This document shows positions 52,721 to 61,405 of a DNA stretch of 64,000 bases, in pieces. Numbering within the stretch: the first letter of the stretch is position 1; every line of letters begins with the position of its first letter. The position numbers were made by a program, and so were the translations under genes. The stretch spans positions 1 through 64,000 of the forward strand of contig CANNHN010000011.1 of assembly GCA_947504725.1 (NCBI GenBank), written 5' to 3'. Below the pieces are notes generated by a model, which was not told where the DNA came from, ran no database searches, and saw only the letters and a list, made by a program, of their open reading frames with translations. The DNA is from Bacteroidota bacterium. GTDB lineage: Bacteria; Bacteroidota; Bacteroidia; 2-12-FULL-35-15.

Positions 52721-53612
52721 ATGCTTTTTCTTTTTTCAAATATTGTTTCAACAATCCATTTCCAAAAATGGTTGCCAAAATAATCATCGTTCCTAAGTAG
52801 AATCCGGGAGTCATCGCTTCTTCTTTTTTCCAAAGTATATACGCGATAATAATCCCATAAATAGTTTCCAAATTTACTGTAAGCGTAACTGTATACGGAC
52901 TGATTTTTTTCATCAAATTAACACTCGCTATAAACGGGAATGCTGTTCCCAAAACAGATAATACCGCCAACCACCACCAAGCTCCAGCAGTAATATCAAA
53001 AAATTGAGGTGTAAATTCTCCTGTAAATAATAAGTAAACAGTCAGCGCTAGAAAACCACCTGTTAATTCATAAATAGCAATAACCGGAGAAGAAATTCTT
53101 CTTACTAGCAATCCATTAAATACTGTAAAAAAAGAAGAAGTAAGCGCTGCTAACATTCCAAAAATAATTCCCAAAGTGTACTGAGTCTCTACTTGAAAAA
53201 TCATTGCAATCGCTCCAATTATAACCATCCCGAAAATAATTTCATAGCGAATGATTTTACGTTTATAAAAAATAGGTTCAATAATAGAAGTAAACAATGT
53301 ACCGGTTGCAAACGCTACCAATGTAACTGAAACGTTAGATACATTGATTGCGTTATAAAAACAAAACCAGTGAAACGCTATAATTGCACCAATTCCCACC
53401 AACTGATAAATGTCTTTTTTAGGAAGTCGAATGTTTATTTTGGCTAAAACTAAATAAGAAGCAACAGTTCCAACTGTAATTAACATTCGAAACCAAACCA
53501 ACTGATAAGCAACAACACCTTCAATATTGATTAGCTTACCGAGAATTGGTGACCAACCCCAAATGAGAACAATGAAATGTAAAAGAAGTAGATTTTTATT
53601 TTTAAAAAGCAT
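52719..53612 (-). CDS. EamA/DMT-family transporter
   Basis: A 297-residue inner-membrane protein of the drug/metabolite transporter superfamily: two EamA halves (about 8-137 and 148-285), ten membrane segments. VSVTLVAFATGTLFTSIIEPI ends the first half, the repeat spot of the family. The second half has GTAFPFIASVNLMKKISPYTVTLTVNLETIYGIIIAYIL. The C-terminus is KKEKA, cytoplasmic. The substrate cannot be told from sequence; family members move amino acids, nucleosides or drugs. It is downstream of sufD by 128 bases but may be separately transcribed. Confidence 0.92.
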   Translation of the reverse strand: MLFKNKNLLLLHFIVLIWGWSPILGKLINIEGVVAYQLVWFRMLITVGTVASYLVLAKINIRLPKKDIYQLVGIGAIIAFHWFCFYNAINVSNVSVTLVAFATGTLFTSIIEPIFYKRKIIRYEIIFGMVIIGAIAMIFQVETQYTLGIIFGMLAALTSSFFTVFNGLLVRRISSPVIAIYELTGGFLALTVYLLFTGEFTPQFFDITAGAWWWLAVLSVLGTAFPFIASVNLMKKISPYTVTLTVNLETIYGIIIAYILWKKEEAMTPGFYLGTMIILATIFGNGLLKQYLKKEKA

Positions 53613-53740
53613 AAAGGAAACAAAAAAATTAAAAAAACCGCTGAGAGAAAGGAGAAAAGCTGAGAACCGCTGAGTAATTATTTCTTTGCGAGCTCTGCGA
53701 ATTCAATCTTCACAGGGACTTTGCGTCCTCTGCGGTAAAA

Positions 53741-55036
53741 CTATTCAAATCGTTTTGAAATTTTAGCTTCTACATATTCACGTAAAGCTTCAATCTTAAT
53801 TGTACCAACCACTTCAGAAGCAAATGCATGCATAAGCAACTTTTTAGCACTTGCTTCACTCAATCCTCGCGCACGAAGATAGAAAATTTTATCCTCATCC
53901 AATTTACCTGTTGATGTTCCATGTGAACACTTTACATCATCGGCATATATTTCTAATTGGGGCTTTGTGTTAATGGTTCCATCATCACTTAAAAGAATAT
54001 TTTTATTAGACTGAAATGCATTTGTTTTCTGAGCATCTTTTCTAACATAAATTTTTCCGTTGAAAGTCGCAGAAGATTTTTCTTCTATAATCCCTTTGTA
54101 TAATTGATTACTGTTGCAGTTTGGCTTACGATGATCTACCAAAGTATGGTTATCTACAACTTGACTTCCATTTGTTAAATACAAACCATTCAAATGCGAT
54201 TCAATAAACTCATCATCCAAAACCATGTTCAGATTATTACGAACCAGCAATCCACTTAATGTAAACGTGTGAGTCGTAAAAACACTTTTCTTTTTTTGAA
54301 TCGACTGAGTTGTGCATACTAAATGTCCAAAATCACGCTCATCCTGAATTTTATAATGATCAACAATTGCATTTGCTTCAACTATAATTTCTGTCACTGC
54401 ATTGTTAAACGATTTGGCCTTAGAATCAATTATTTCATACGACTCCACAATTGTCGCTTGTGCATTTTCATCTACCACAATTAAATTTCTAGAATTTAAA
54501 AAGGTGTTTTCCGAAACAGAAGTAAGATGGATAATATGAATCGGTGTTTCAACCACAGCACTCTTTGCAACATGAATAAAAACACCTCCAATTGACATAG
54601 CTGTATTTAATGCAATGAAGGGATCTAAATTGACATCAGAATATTTTGAATAATGCTTTTTGAATGCGTCATTAGAAATAGCATCCGAAATATTAAATAC
54701 TTGCAGTCCTTGAGGTAAAGAATTTATTTTCGAATGTTCTGAATTAAATTTTCCATTTTCGATTACAACAACAATTGCATCTTTTAAGAATTGAGAACTT
54801 TCAATTTGTTTAGCTGAAAGTTTTTTCGAGCTTGAAAATAAAAACTCCCCTTTCAAAGCCAATTCCATGTTCACATACTTGTACTCTTCACTTTTTCTAT
54901 TAGGAATTCCTTGTTTAGAAAAGGCTTCCAAGGCTTGCTCACGAATAGACAAATCACCAAACAATGAACCTTTTGATGATTCAAATTCAGCAATCAATTT
55001 ATCTTTTATAGTATTTACTTTTGTAATCGTTTCCAT
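53741..55036 (-). CDS. sufD: Fe-S cluster assembly protein SufD
   Basis: A 431-residue scaffold subunit of the SufBC2D complex. C-terminal marks typical of SufB/SufD are present: LEIYADDVKCSHGTSTGKLDEDKIFYLRARGLSEASAKKLLMHAF, with the conserved HG. The N-terminal third has the SIREQALEAFSKQGIPNRKSEEYKYVN segment of SufD. The gene follows sufC after a 48-base gap filled by a CCCCT palindrome. The expected next gene, sufS, is not here; an EamA transporter follows. Confidence 0.94.
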   Translation of the reverse strand: METITKVNTIKDKLIAEFESSKGSLFGDLSIREQALEAFSKQGIPNRKSEEYKYVNMELALKGEFLFSSSKKLSAKQIESSQFLKDAIVVVIENGKFNSEHSKINSLPQGLQVFNISDAISNDAFKKHYSKYSDVNLDPFIALNTAMSIGGVFIHVAKSAVVETPIHIIHLTSVSENTFLNSRNLIVVDENAQATIVESYEIIDSKAKSFNNAVTEIIVEANAIVDHYKIQDERDFGHLVCTTQSIQKKKSVFTTHTFTLSGLLVRNNLNMVLDDEFIESHLNGLYLTNGSQVVDNHTLVDHRKPNCNSNQLYKGIIEEKSSATFNGKIYVRKDAQKTNAFQSNKNILLSDDGTINTKPQLEIYADDVKCSHGTSTGKLDEDKIFYLRARGLSEASAKKLLMHAFASEVVGTIKIEALREYVEAKISKRFE

Positions 55037-55045
55037 TAATATCTA

Positions 55046-55087
55046 TTCAAATTTCTCCTCTCCATTTGGGGAGGTTGGGAGGGGCTA
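55046..55087. repeat. CCCCT-type palindromic repeat in the sufC-sufD gap
   Basis: CTCCTCTCCATTTGGGGAGG (55055-55074) with GTTGGGAGGGGCTA is a hairpin of the dispersed CCCCT family. The sufC stop codon (minus-strand TAG, 55087-55085) lies inside its last bases, as the mqnC stop does at 16889. Confidence 0.75.
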
Positions 55088-55837
55088 CGCTCCAACTTCT
55101 TCTTTAATAAAATCGTATCCTTTTTCTTCTAATTCTAATGCTAATTCTTTCGGACCAGATTTTACAATCTTTCCTTTATAAAGAATATGCACAACATCCG
55201 GCACAATATAATCTAACAAACGTTGGTAATGCGTAATCACAATAGTTGCATTGTCTTTCGACTTTAATTTATTTACTCCTCCAGCAACAATTCTCAATGC
55301 ATCTATATCCAAACCGCTATCTGTTTCATCCAAGATTGCCAACTTCGGTTCCAACATAGCCATTTGAAAAATTTCATTTCTCTTTTTCTCACCACCGCTG
55401 AAACCTTCATTCACCGAACGATTTGCCAATTTTCCATCCAACTCAACTAATTTTTGTTTTTCTTTAACCATTGCTAAAAAATCTTTTGCTTCCATAGGAG
55501 TTTGTCCTTTGTATGCACGAATTTCATTAATAGCAGTTTTCAAAAAATTAATATTACTCACGCCTGGAATTTCAACTGGATATTGAAAAGCCAAAAACAC
55601 ACCTTCTCTCGCTCTGTCTTCGGGAGAAAGTTCTAACAAATCTTTTCCATTGAATGTTACAGAGCCTTCTGTAATTTCATAATCTTCTTTTCCTGCAAGT
55701 ACTGATGACAAAGTACTTTTACCAGAACCATTTGGTCCCATTATAGCATGGATTTCACCAGCTTTAACTTCGAGGTTTATTCCTCTTAATATTTCTTTGC
55801 CATCTATTGAGGCATGTAAATTTTTTATACTTAGCAT
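55085..55837 (-). CDS. sufC: Fe-S cluster assembly ATPase SufC
   Basis: A 250-residue ABC-type ATPase of the SufBC2D complex; ATP binding drives the change needed for cluster assembly. Walker A is GPNGSGKSTL (34-43), the signature FSGGEKKRNEI (about 147-157), Walker B LAILDETDSGLD (about 168-179), and the H-loop VITHYQRLL. It starts 14 bases after sufB ends. Its last codons run into a palindromic repeat that supplies the stop. Confidence 0.96.
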   Translation of the reverse strand: MLSIKNLHASIDGKEILRGINLEVKAGEIHAIMGPNGSGKSTLSSVLAGKEDYEITEGSVTFNGKDLLELSPEDRAREGVFLAFQYPVEIPGVSNINFLKTAINEIRAYKGQTPMEAKDFLAMVKEKQKLVELDGKLANRSVNEGFSGGEKKRNEIFQMAMLEPKLAILDETDSGLDIDALRIVAGGVNKLKSKDNATIVITHYQRLLDYIVPDVVHILYKGKIVKSGPKELALELEEKGYDFIKEEVGA

Positions 55838-55851
55838 ATTTTCAAAAATAA

Positions 55852-57303
55852 TTATCCTACTGATCCTTCCAATGAAACGGCTAAAAGCTTTTGAGCTTCT
55901 ACTGCAAACTCCATTGGTAATTTATTTAAAACTTCTTTACAATATCCATTCACAATTAATCCAATTGCTTTTTCATTATCTATCCCTCTTGATTTACAAT
56001 AGAACAATTGATCTTCACCAATTTTTGAAGTGGTTGCTTCGTGTTCTACTATTGCTGATTTATCTTTTATCTCGATGTATGGAAATGTATGCGCTCCGCA
56101 TTTATCACCCAACAATAAACTATCACATTGCGAAAAATTTCTTGCATTGCTAGCACCCTTTGCTATTCTCACCAAGCCTCTATAACTATTATTGCTAAAT
56201 CCTGCTGAGATTCCTTTTGATATAATTGTACTTCTTGTATTTTTTCCAAGATGCATCATTTTTGTACCGGTATCTGCTTGCTGATAATTATTTGTTACTG
56301 CAACAGAATAAAATTCTCCTACTGAATTATCTCCTTTTAAAATTACAGAAGGATATTTCCAAGTAACAGCAGATCCTGTTTCTACTTGTGTCCACGAAAT
56401 TTTAGAATTGTCTTCCAAACAAATTCCACGTTTCGTTACAAAATTGAAAATTCCGCCCTTCCCATTTTTATCTCCTGGATACCAATTTTGAACCGTTGAA
56501 TATTTTACTTCTGCATTTTTATGTGTAACAATTTCTACAACCGCAGCATGCAATTGATTTTCATCACGCATAGGAGCAGTACATCCTTCGAGGTAACTAA
56601 CATATGCATCTTCATCTGCAATAATTAAGGTACGCTCAAACTGTCCTGTTCCAGAAGCATTGATTCTAAAATAAGTGGAAAGTTCCATCGGACAACGAAC
56701 TCCTTTTGGAATGTAGCAGAATGAACCATCCGTGAAGACAGCTGAATTTAATGCTGCATAAAAATTGTCGGTATAAGGAACAACCGAACCCATGTATTTT
56801 TTTACCAGCTCTGGATGCTCTTGAACTGCTTCTCCAAACGAACAAAAAATAATTCCTTTTTCAGAAAGTGTTTCTTTGAAAGTTGTTTTTACTGAAACGC
56901 TATCCATAACAATGTCGACAGCAATTCTGCTTTCTACTCCACTCAATCGTTTTTGTTCTTCAATAGAAATACCTAGCTTCTCAAATGTTTTTAATAATTC
57001 AGGATCTACTTCATCCAAACTATTTAATTGCACTTTTGGTTTTGGTGCAGAGTAATAAATAATATCTTGAAAATTTGGTTTGGTATAGGAAACGTGGGCC
57101 CAGTGTGGCTCTTCCAATGTTTGCCAGTATTTGAATGCTTTTAATCTATATTCCAACATCCATTCTGGTTCGTTTTTCTTTTTAGAAATAAAACGAATGA
57201 TGTCTTCATTTAAACCCTTCGGAGCATTATCAGCCTCAATATCAGTAACAAAACCGTACTTATATTCCCCGCTAATCTGCTCTGCTAAAATCTCGTTTGC
57301 CAT
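55852..57303 (-). CDS. sufB: Fe-S cluster assembly protein SufB
   Basis: A 483-residue scaffold on which new clusters form. Recognisable parts are [16 protein letters not shown] (about 42-57), [50 protein letters not shown], and the C-terminal core [42 protein letters not shown] with conserved Cys and His. It starts 6 bases after the SufA-like gene ends, so the four suf genes form one operon. Length is normal. Confidence 0.97.
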   Translation of the reverse strand: MANEILAEQISGEYKYGFVTDIEADNAPKGLNEDIIRFISKKKNEPEWMLEYRLKAFKYWQTLEEPHWAHVSYTKPNFQDIIYYSAPKPKVQLNSLDEVDPELLKTFEKLGISIEEQKRLSGVESRIAVDIVMDSVSVKTTFKETLSEKGIIFCSFGEAVQEHPELVKKYMGSVVPYTDNFYAALNSAVFTDGSFCYIPKGVRCPMELSTYFRINASGTGQFERTLIIADEDAYVSYLEGCTAPMRDENQLHAAVVEIVTHKNAEVKYSTVQNWYPGDKNGKGGIFNFVTKRGICLEDNSKISWTQVETGSAVTWKYPSVILKGDNSVGEFYSVAVTNNYQQADTGTKMMHLGKNTRSTIISKGISAGFSNNSYRGLVRIAKGASNARNFSQCDSLLLGDKCGAHTFPYIEIKDKSAIVEHEATTSKIGEDQLFYCKSRGIDNEKAIGLIVNGYCKEVLNKLPMEFAVEAQKLLAVSLEGSVG

Positions 57304-57309
57304 CTTTTC

Positions 57310-57636
57310 TTAAACTGAAAAACTTTCTCCACAACCACACGTTCTGCTTGCATTCGGATTGATAAATACAAACCCTTTTCCGTTCAAACCTCCTGTATAA
57401 TCCAACTCGGTTCCAATTAAATAAAGGAAACTTTTTTTGTCGACTGCAATTTTAATTCCTTTGTCTTCAAAAACTTGATCTCCTTCTTTAATAGTACTAT
57501 CGAATTCCAATTTGTATGAAAGTCCTGAACATCCACCGCCATCAACACCTACACGGATGAAAGTGCCATCGGGGTGATTTTCGCTTTTTATTAAGTTTAA
57601 CGCATGCTGTTTTGCGTTTTCTGATACTGTTATCAT
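57310..57636 (-). CDS. A-type iron-sulfur carrier (HesB/IscA/SufA family)
   Basis: A 108-residue protein that receives and passes on clusters. The three Cys ligands of the family are Cys36 (GGGCSGLSY), Cys100 and Cys102 (TCGCGESF). GGLNGKGFVFINPNA is the conserved loop ahead of the CGC. Its place as first gene of the suf operon supports the name SufA. The palindrome at 57680-57694 lies in its promoter region. Confidence 0.95.
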   Translation of the reverse strand: MITVSENAKQHALNLIKSENHPDGTFIRVGVDGGGCSGLSYKLEFDSTIKEGDQVFEDKGIKIAVDKKSFLYLIGTELDYTGGLNGKGFVFINPNASRTCGCGESFSV

Positions 57637-57679
57637 TTTATATAGTATTGATAATCAATTAGTTATTCCTTATTCTTAT

Positions 57680-57694
57680 TTAGATTGAATCTAA
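57680..57694. promoter_or_regulatory. Perfect 7-1-7 palindrome in the suf promoter region
   Basis: TTAGATTGAATCTAA reads the same on both strands apart from its centre base, 44 bases upstream of the sufA-like start. The TTAG...CTAA outline is like DtxR/IdeR-type iron-regulator sites. It could control the suf operon, the divergent GT2 gene, or both. Confidence 0.45.
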
Positions 57695-57829
57695 TCTGAG
57701 TACAAAAATACCTAATTATAGGTATCAAAACAAGTATTTTAGATAAAATATTAATGCAGAAATAAAGAGGTATGTGCTGATTAGTTTTTCTATTTTTGGG
57801 GCAAATTACTATCAATCAAATTTATTACA

Positions 57830-58564
57830 ATGTTTTATTATAAAAAGTGGGCTATCGTTATTCCGATGGCAAATGAAGAGCAGGATTTCAAGCCTTTTAT
57901 TGAAATGCTAAATTTTGTGATTGATGAACTAAATCCTGGGAGTGTCTATTTTATTATTGATAAAGCATCAAACGACAAAACCCTCGAGCTCTCTCAAGCG
58001 CTTTCTGCAAAAGATTCTAGATATGTTACTGTTTGGTCGCCAGAAAACAAAAATGTGGTAGATGCTTATGTGAAAGGGTTGCGCGTAGCGTATGAAGCAG
58101 GTCACGAAATTATTATTGAAATGGATGCCGGACTTTCACATGATCCTCGCGCCATTCCAATGTTTTTACGCGTACTCAACGAAGGAAACGAATGCGCATT
58201 TGGTAGTCGATTCATCAACGGTGGTTCCATGGGCGACTCACCTTTCAAACGCAGAATGCTTTCAAAAACAGGAACCATCTTAGCAAATTTGTTGTTGGGA
58301 ACAAAATTACGCGACATGACTTCCGGCTATCAAGGTTTTCATCGTGATGTAGTTGGGAAAATTATCAATCATGAATTTAAATCGAAAGCCCATTTCTATC
58401 AAACCGAATTAAGATACTTGTTAAGAAAACGTAGAACATTTGAAGTGCCAATTCATTATCAAGCACCTTCTCCTCGCGTATCTAAAAATGCTATTAAGAA
58501 TGCCTATCAAACGCTTTTCTATTATTTTATTCAACGACTGCGTGGCAATAAACCTACATTGTAA
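57830..58564 (+). CDS. Family 2 glycosyltransferase
   Basis: A 244-residue GT-A-fold enzyme, dolichyl/polyprenyl-phosphate sugar transferase-like. AIVIPMANEEQDFKPFIEM (about 8-26) is the nucleotide end; ASNDKTLELSQAL follows; EMDAGLSHDPRAIP (about 98-111) holds the DxD-like metal site. FGSRFINGGSM, TGTILANLLLGTKLRDMTSGYQGFHRDV is the acceptor-side motif of polyprenyl-phosphate transferases. No membrane segment is found in it. It is nine bases before the STELLO gene, so they form one unit, and a lipid-linked donor for the nearby GT-C enzyme is plausible. Confidence 0.92.
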   Translation: MFYYKKWAIVIPMANEEQDFKPFIEMLNFVIDELNPGSVYFIIDKASNDKTLELSQALSAKDSRYVTVWSPENKNVVDAYVKGLRVAYEAGHEIIIEMDAGLSHDPRAIPMFLRVLNEGNECAFGSRFINGGSMGDSPFKRRMLSKTGTILANLLLGTKLRDMTSGYQGFHRDVVGKIINHEFKSKAHFYQTELRYLLRKRRTFEVPIHYQAPSPRVSKNAIKNAYQTLFYYFIQRLRGNKPTL

Positions 58565-58573
58565 TTAAAAAAT

Positions 58574-59581
58574 ATGACTAAATCACTTATTATCACTTCC
58601 ATTGCAAATGATCAACATCCGATCTTAAAGCAGTTTGCAAAAGAATGTAAAGATCATCAATTTGATTACATCGTTATAGGCGATACAAAATCTCCTACTG
58701 ATTTTAAAATGGACGGCTGCGATTATTGGAGTGTTGATCGCCAATTAACGCTCCCTTTTGATTTAGCTAAAATTACTCCTACTAAACATTATTCTCGTAA
58801 AAATTTAGGTTACTTACTAGCCATTAAAAATGGGTCTACAGAATTAGTGGAAACGGACGATGATAATATTCCAAGAGTGGAATTTTGGACAGAAAAAAAT
58901 CGTGAAGTAAAAAGTCATGTGTTTGAAAATGCTGGCTGGGTAAATGTATATCATTACTTTACAAAAAATATGATTTGGCCAAGAGGATACCCTTTGGAAG
59001 AATTACAAAAAAAACAAATTGAACTTTCCACATTAAAAAATAATCCTATTAACTGCCCAATCCAACAAGGCTTAGCAGATGAAAATCCAGATGTAGATGC
59101 TGTATATCGCTTGACATATCCATTGCCGATGAATTTTGAAATTAAAAACAGATTGGCACTTGGAAAAAATGCTTGGAGTCCGTTTAACAGTCAAAATACG
59201 TATTGGTTTAAAGAGGCATTTCCATTAATGTACCTTCCTTCTTTCTGTAGTTTTAGAATGACAGACATTTGGAGAAGCTATGTTGCACAACGTATTTCTT
59301 GGGAATGCGGATGGAGTATTCTATATCACGAACCAACTGTTTGGCAAGAAAGAAATGCTCACAACTTGATGAAAGATTTTGAAGATGAAATACCAGGCTA
59401 TTCCAACAACTTTAATATCTGCAAAGAATTACAAGCACTTTCATTGAAGCCTGGACAAGAAAACATTTGCGATAATTTAATTACATGTTACCAAAAATTA
59501 ATTGATATCAATGTAATTGGTAAAGAAGAAATGGGATTATTAAAAGCGTGGATTAGCGATATTAGCAAATTGGTAAAATAG
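58574..59581 (+). CDS. STELLO/DUF288 family glycosyltransferase-like protein
   Basis: A 335-residue protein of the DUF288 (STELLO) family, known from plant Golgi cellulose-complex factors and nematode and bacterial proteins. Family signs are SLIITSIANDQHPILKQFAKECKDHQFDYIVIGDTKSP at the start, YSRKNLGYLLAIKNGSTELVETDDDNIP (about 76-103) with a DDD metal-type motif, and APW-like NPINCPIQQGLADENPDVDAVYRLTYPLP. No membrane segment is seen. It follows the GT2 gene by nine bases and is convergent with the GT-C gene. The sugar and acceptor are unknown. Confidence 0.85.
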   Translation: MTKSLIITSIANDQHPILKQFAKECKDHQFDYIVIGDTKSPTDFKMDGCDYWSVDRQLTLPFDLAKITPTKHYSRKNLGYLLAIKNGSTELVETDDDNIPRVEFWTEKNREVKSHVFENAGWVNVYHYFTKNMIWPRGYPLEELQKKQIELSTLKNNPINCPIQQGLADENPDVDAVYRLTYPLPMNFEIKNRLALGKNAWSPFNSQNTYWFKEAFPLMYLPSFCSFRMTDIWRSYVAQRISWECGWSILYHEPTVWQERNAHNLMKDFEDEIPGYSNNFNICKELQALSLKPGQENICDNLITCYQKLIDINVIGKEEMGLLKAWISDISKLVK

Positions 59582-59590
59582 AAACTATTG

Positions 59591-61276
59591 CTAGTACTTA
59601 ATTTCGTACAGCTCACATTTTTCTTTCGTACCTATTGATTTTACCAATCTCACTTTTTGAGGATATTTATTGTAAACTGGACCGATCATTCTATGAATAG
59701 TGTTGATCATTCTTCCATTATTTTTTTTAGGATTCATTCGAAGATTTGCTAAAATAACATATTGCACATTCAATTTTTTCCACCCCATCAAAACAGTATC
59801 CGCATCCATGGTGGTAGTAATAAATTGACCAACAAATTTTTTACCATCTCCATACAAAAATGACATAGCCGGCTTACGAGACAATACTACCGAACTATCT
59901 GGCAAACTATCCGCACAATACTTGCTCATCTTTAAAAAATTTTCCCAATCCGGTGTATAGCCATAATAAATATCACCACTCAAATTTTTCTTAAATGCCG
60001 TGATTTTACTTTTATCAACCGTAGATATTTTAATTGTATATAACAACATTCCACCTGCAAAAAGAACAAAAACGATTTGCAACATCGAATACTTTTTTAT
60101 CAATTCGTAAATTCCATAAAAGAACAAAAGGAAAATAAATGGTACTACTATTATAACAAGTCGATCTTGCATATTTTGTGCTTGAACTCCAAAAAATATC
60201 CCACCACTCAATACAATAAAATAAATACTTGAGAAAAATATAAATTTATTTTTTTTGTAACTTAAGAATGTGAAAATTCCAATCAGCACCGCAGTGATAT
60301 ATGCAAATTGAGGAACAATGCTAGTTAATTCATACGCATCTTTTCTCAAATTCATAATTCTATAAATATGCAACGACATATACGTATTAAAATTATTAAA
60401 GAAACGATCAACCATTCCTGAAAAATCTTCATGCCCACTAATCGGCTTATATAACTCTTTTCGAAGCATCATTTCCAACTGGTTGGTATCGTTTGCACCA
60501 AACATAGCAGAAGTAACAAATTGATAAATCATTCGAATAACAAAAAAGGCCACAAGTGCATAAATCACTTGCTTGTAATTTCTATTTAACAGAAAAAATA
60601 CTGCCACGCCCACAATTGTAACAACTGCAACACTCTTAGAAATAGCAAGAATAACAAAGAGTAACCCGAAGATGATCCATTTCAAATAATTTTGTTTGAT
60701 GTCATCTATTAAACTCTGATCTGATTTTATTCCATCAATAATTTTAAAAACAATGTAAAAACAAAGCGATTGAATAAACAAGAAAAATGTTTCAGTAAAA
60801 GTCTGACTTGCATAATACTGCATAAAATGGTTGAAGGATATGAATGAAATCAGCGCAAACAAAACAGTATATGGAATGCGTTTTACAAATGCTTTATAGG
60901 TAAACCATACAAAACCAAAATGGCATACCACCGAAAACATTTTGAGTGCTATCACATTTAAACCAAATAATTTTACAACAAGTGATAAAAAAATCGGATA
61001 CCCTGGCCCTTGGAAATAAGGGAATTTCCCTTCATTTAATAAAGACCACGCCCTTTCTATATAAGATGAATCGTCACCACCGTCCGATACTTTTGCATCA
61101 AACATGATGAAGGAAAATAAAGTAGATAAAAACAATAATGAATAAAATATTTTTTTATCGTTTAGTTCAAACCAGGCATTTAATTTTTCAAATAAATCGG
61201 ATTTACTAACGCTAATTGAACCCGCATTTTTCGCAGTTGGATTTGGTTTACTCGGATGTTTTTCTTTTTTAGACAT
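59591..61276 (-). CDS. GT-C-type integral membrane glycosyltransferase
   Basis: A 561-residue protein with a 40-residue Lys/Ser-rich cytoplasmic start and eleven or twelve membrane segments from about 42 to 400. The first outer loop has DGGDDSSYIERAWSLLNEGKFPYFQGPGYPIFLSLVVKLFG, with the acidic residues and GxxY/P motif typical of family 39/83 enzymes that use polyprenyl-phosphate sugars. The C-terminal 130 residues are soluble and outside (DIYYGYTPDWENFLKMSKYCADSLPDSSVVLSRKPA). It sits by a polyprenyl-phosphate transferase gene and so may glycosylate an envelope lipid or protein. Confidence 0.82.
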   Translation of the reverse strand: MSKKEKHPSKPNPTAKNAGSISVSKSDLFEKLNAWFELNDKKIFYSLLFLSTLFSFIMFDAKVSDGGDDSSYIERAWSLLNEGKFPYFQGPGYPIFLSLVVKLFGLNVIALKMFSVVCHFGFVWFTYKAFVKRIPYTVLFALISFISFNHFMQYYASQTFTETFFLFIQSLCFYIVFKIIDGIKSDQSLIDDIKQNYLKWIIFGLLFVILAISKSVAVVTIVGVAVFFLLNRNYKQVIYALVAFFVIRMIYQFVTSAMFGANDTNQLEMMLRKELYKPISGHEDFSGMVDRFFNNFNTYMSLHIYRIMNLRKDAYELTSIVPQFAYITAVLIGIFTFLSYKKNKFIFFSSIYFIVLSGGIFFGVQAQNMQDRLVIIVVPFIFLLFFYGIYELIKKYSMLQIVFVLFAGGMLLYTIKISTVDKSKITAFKKNLSGDIYYGYTPDWENFLKMSKYCADSLPDSSVVLSRKPAMSFLYGDGKKFVGQFITTTMDADTVLMGWKKLNVQYVILANLRMNPKKNNGRMINTIHRMIGPVYNKYPQKVRLVKSIGTKEKCELYEIKY

Positions 61277-61356
61277 AGGATTCAGACCATTTAACTTCCT
61301 AAAATTAATTAAAAAACGGATATATCAAAATAATCCTTTGAATACAGCGTTTTGTT

Positions 61357-61387
61357 TTGTCGCATTCGCATATAAGCCTTACTTTTA
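61357..61387 (+). promoter_or_regulatory. Promoter of thiL
   Basis: TTG (61357-61359), 20-base spacer, TACTTTTA (61380-61387), one base off TAnnTTTG, 18 bases upstream of the ATG. Confidence 0.5.
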
Positions 61388-61405
61388 CTCTATAATTATA
61401 CGTTT

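Noticed and set aside
61277-61405. TPP riboswitch before thiL
   Set aside because: No CUGAGA-type core or paired helices are visible in the 129 bases; a plain promoter accounts for it.
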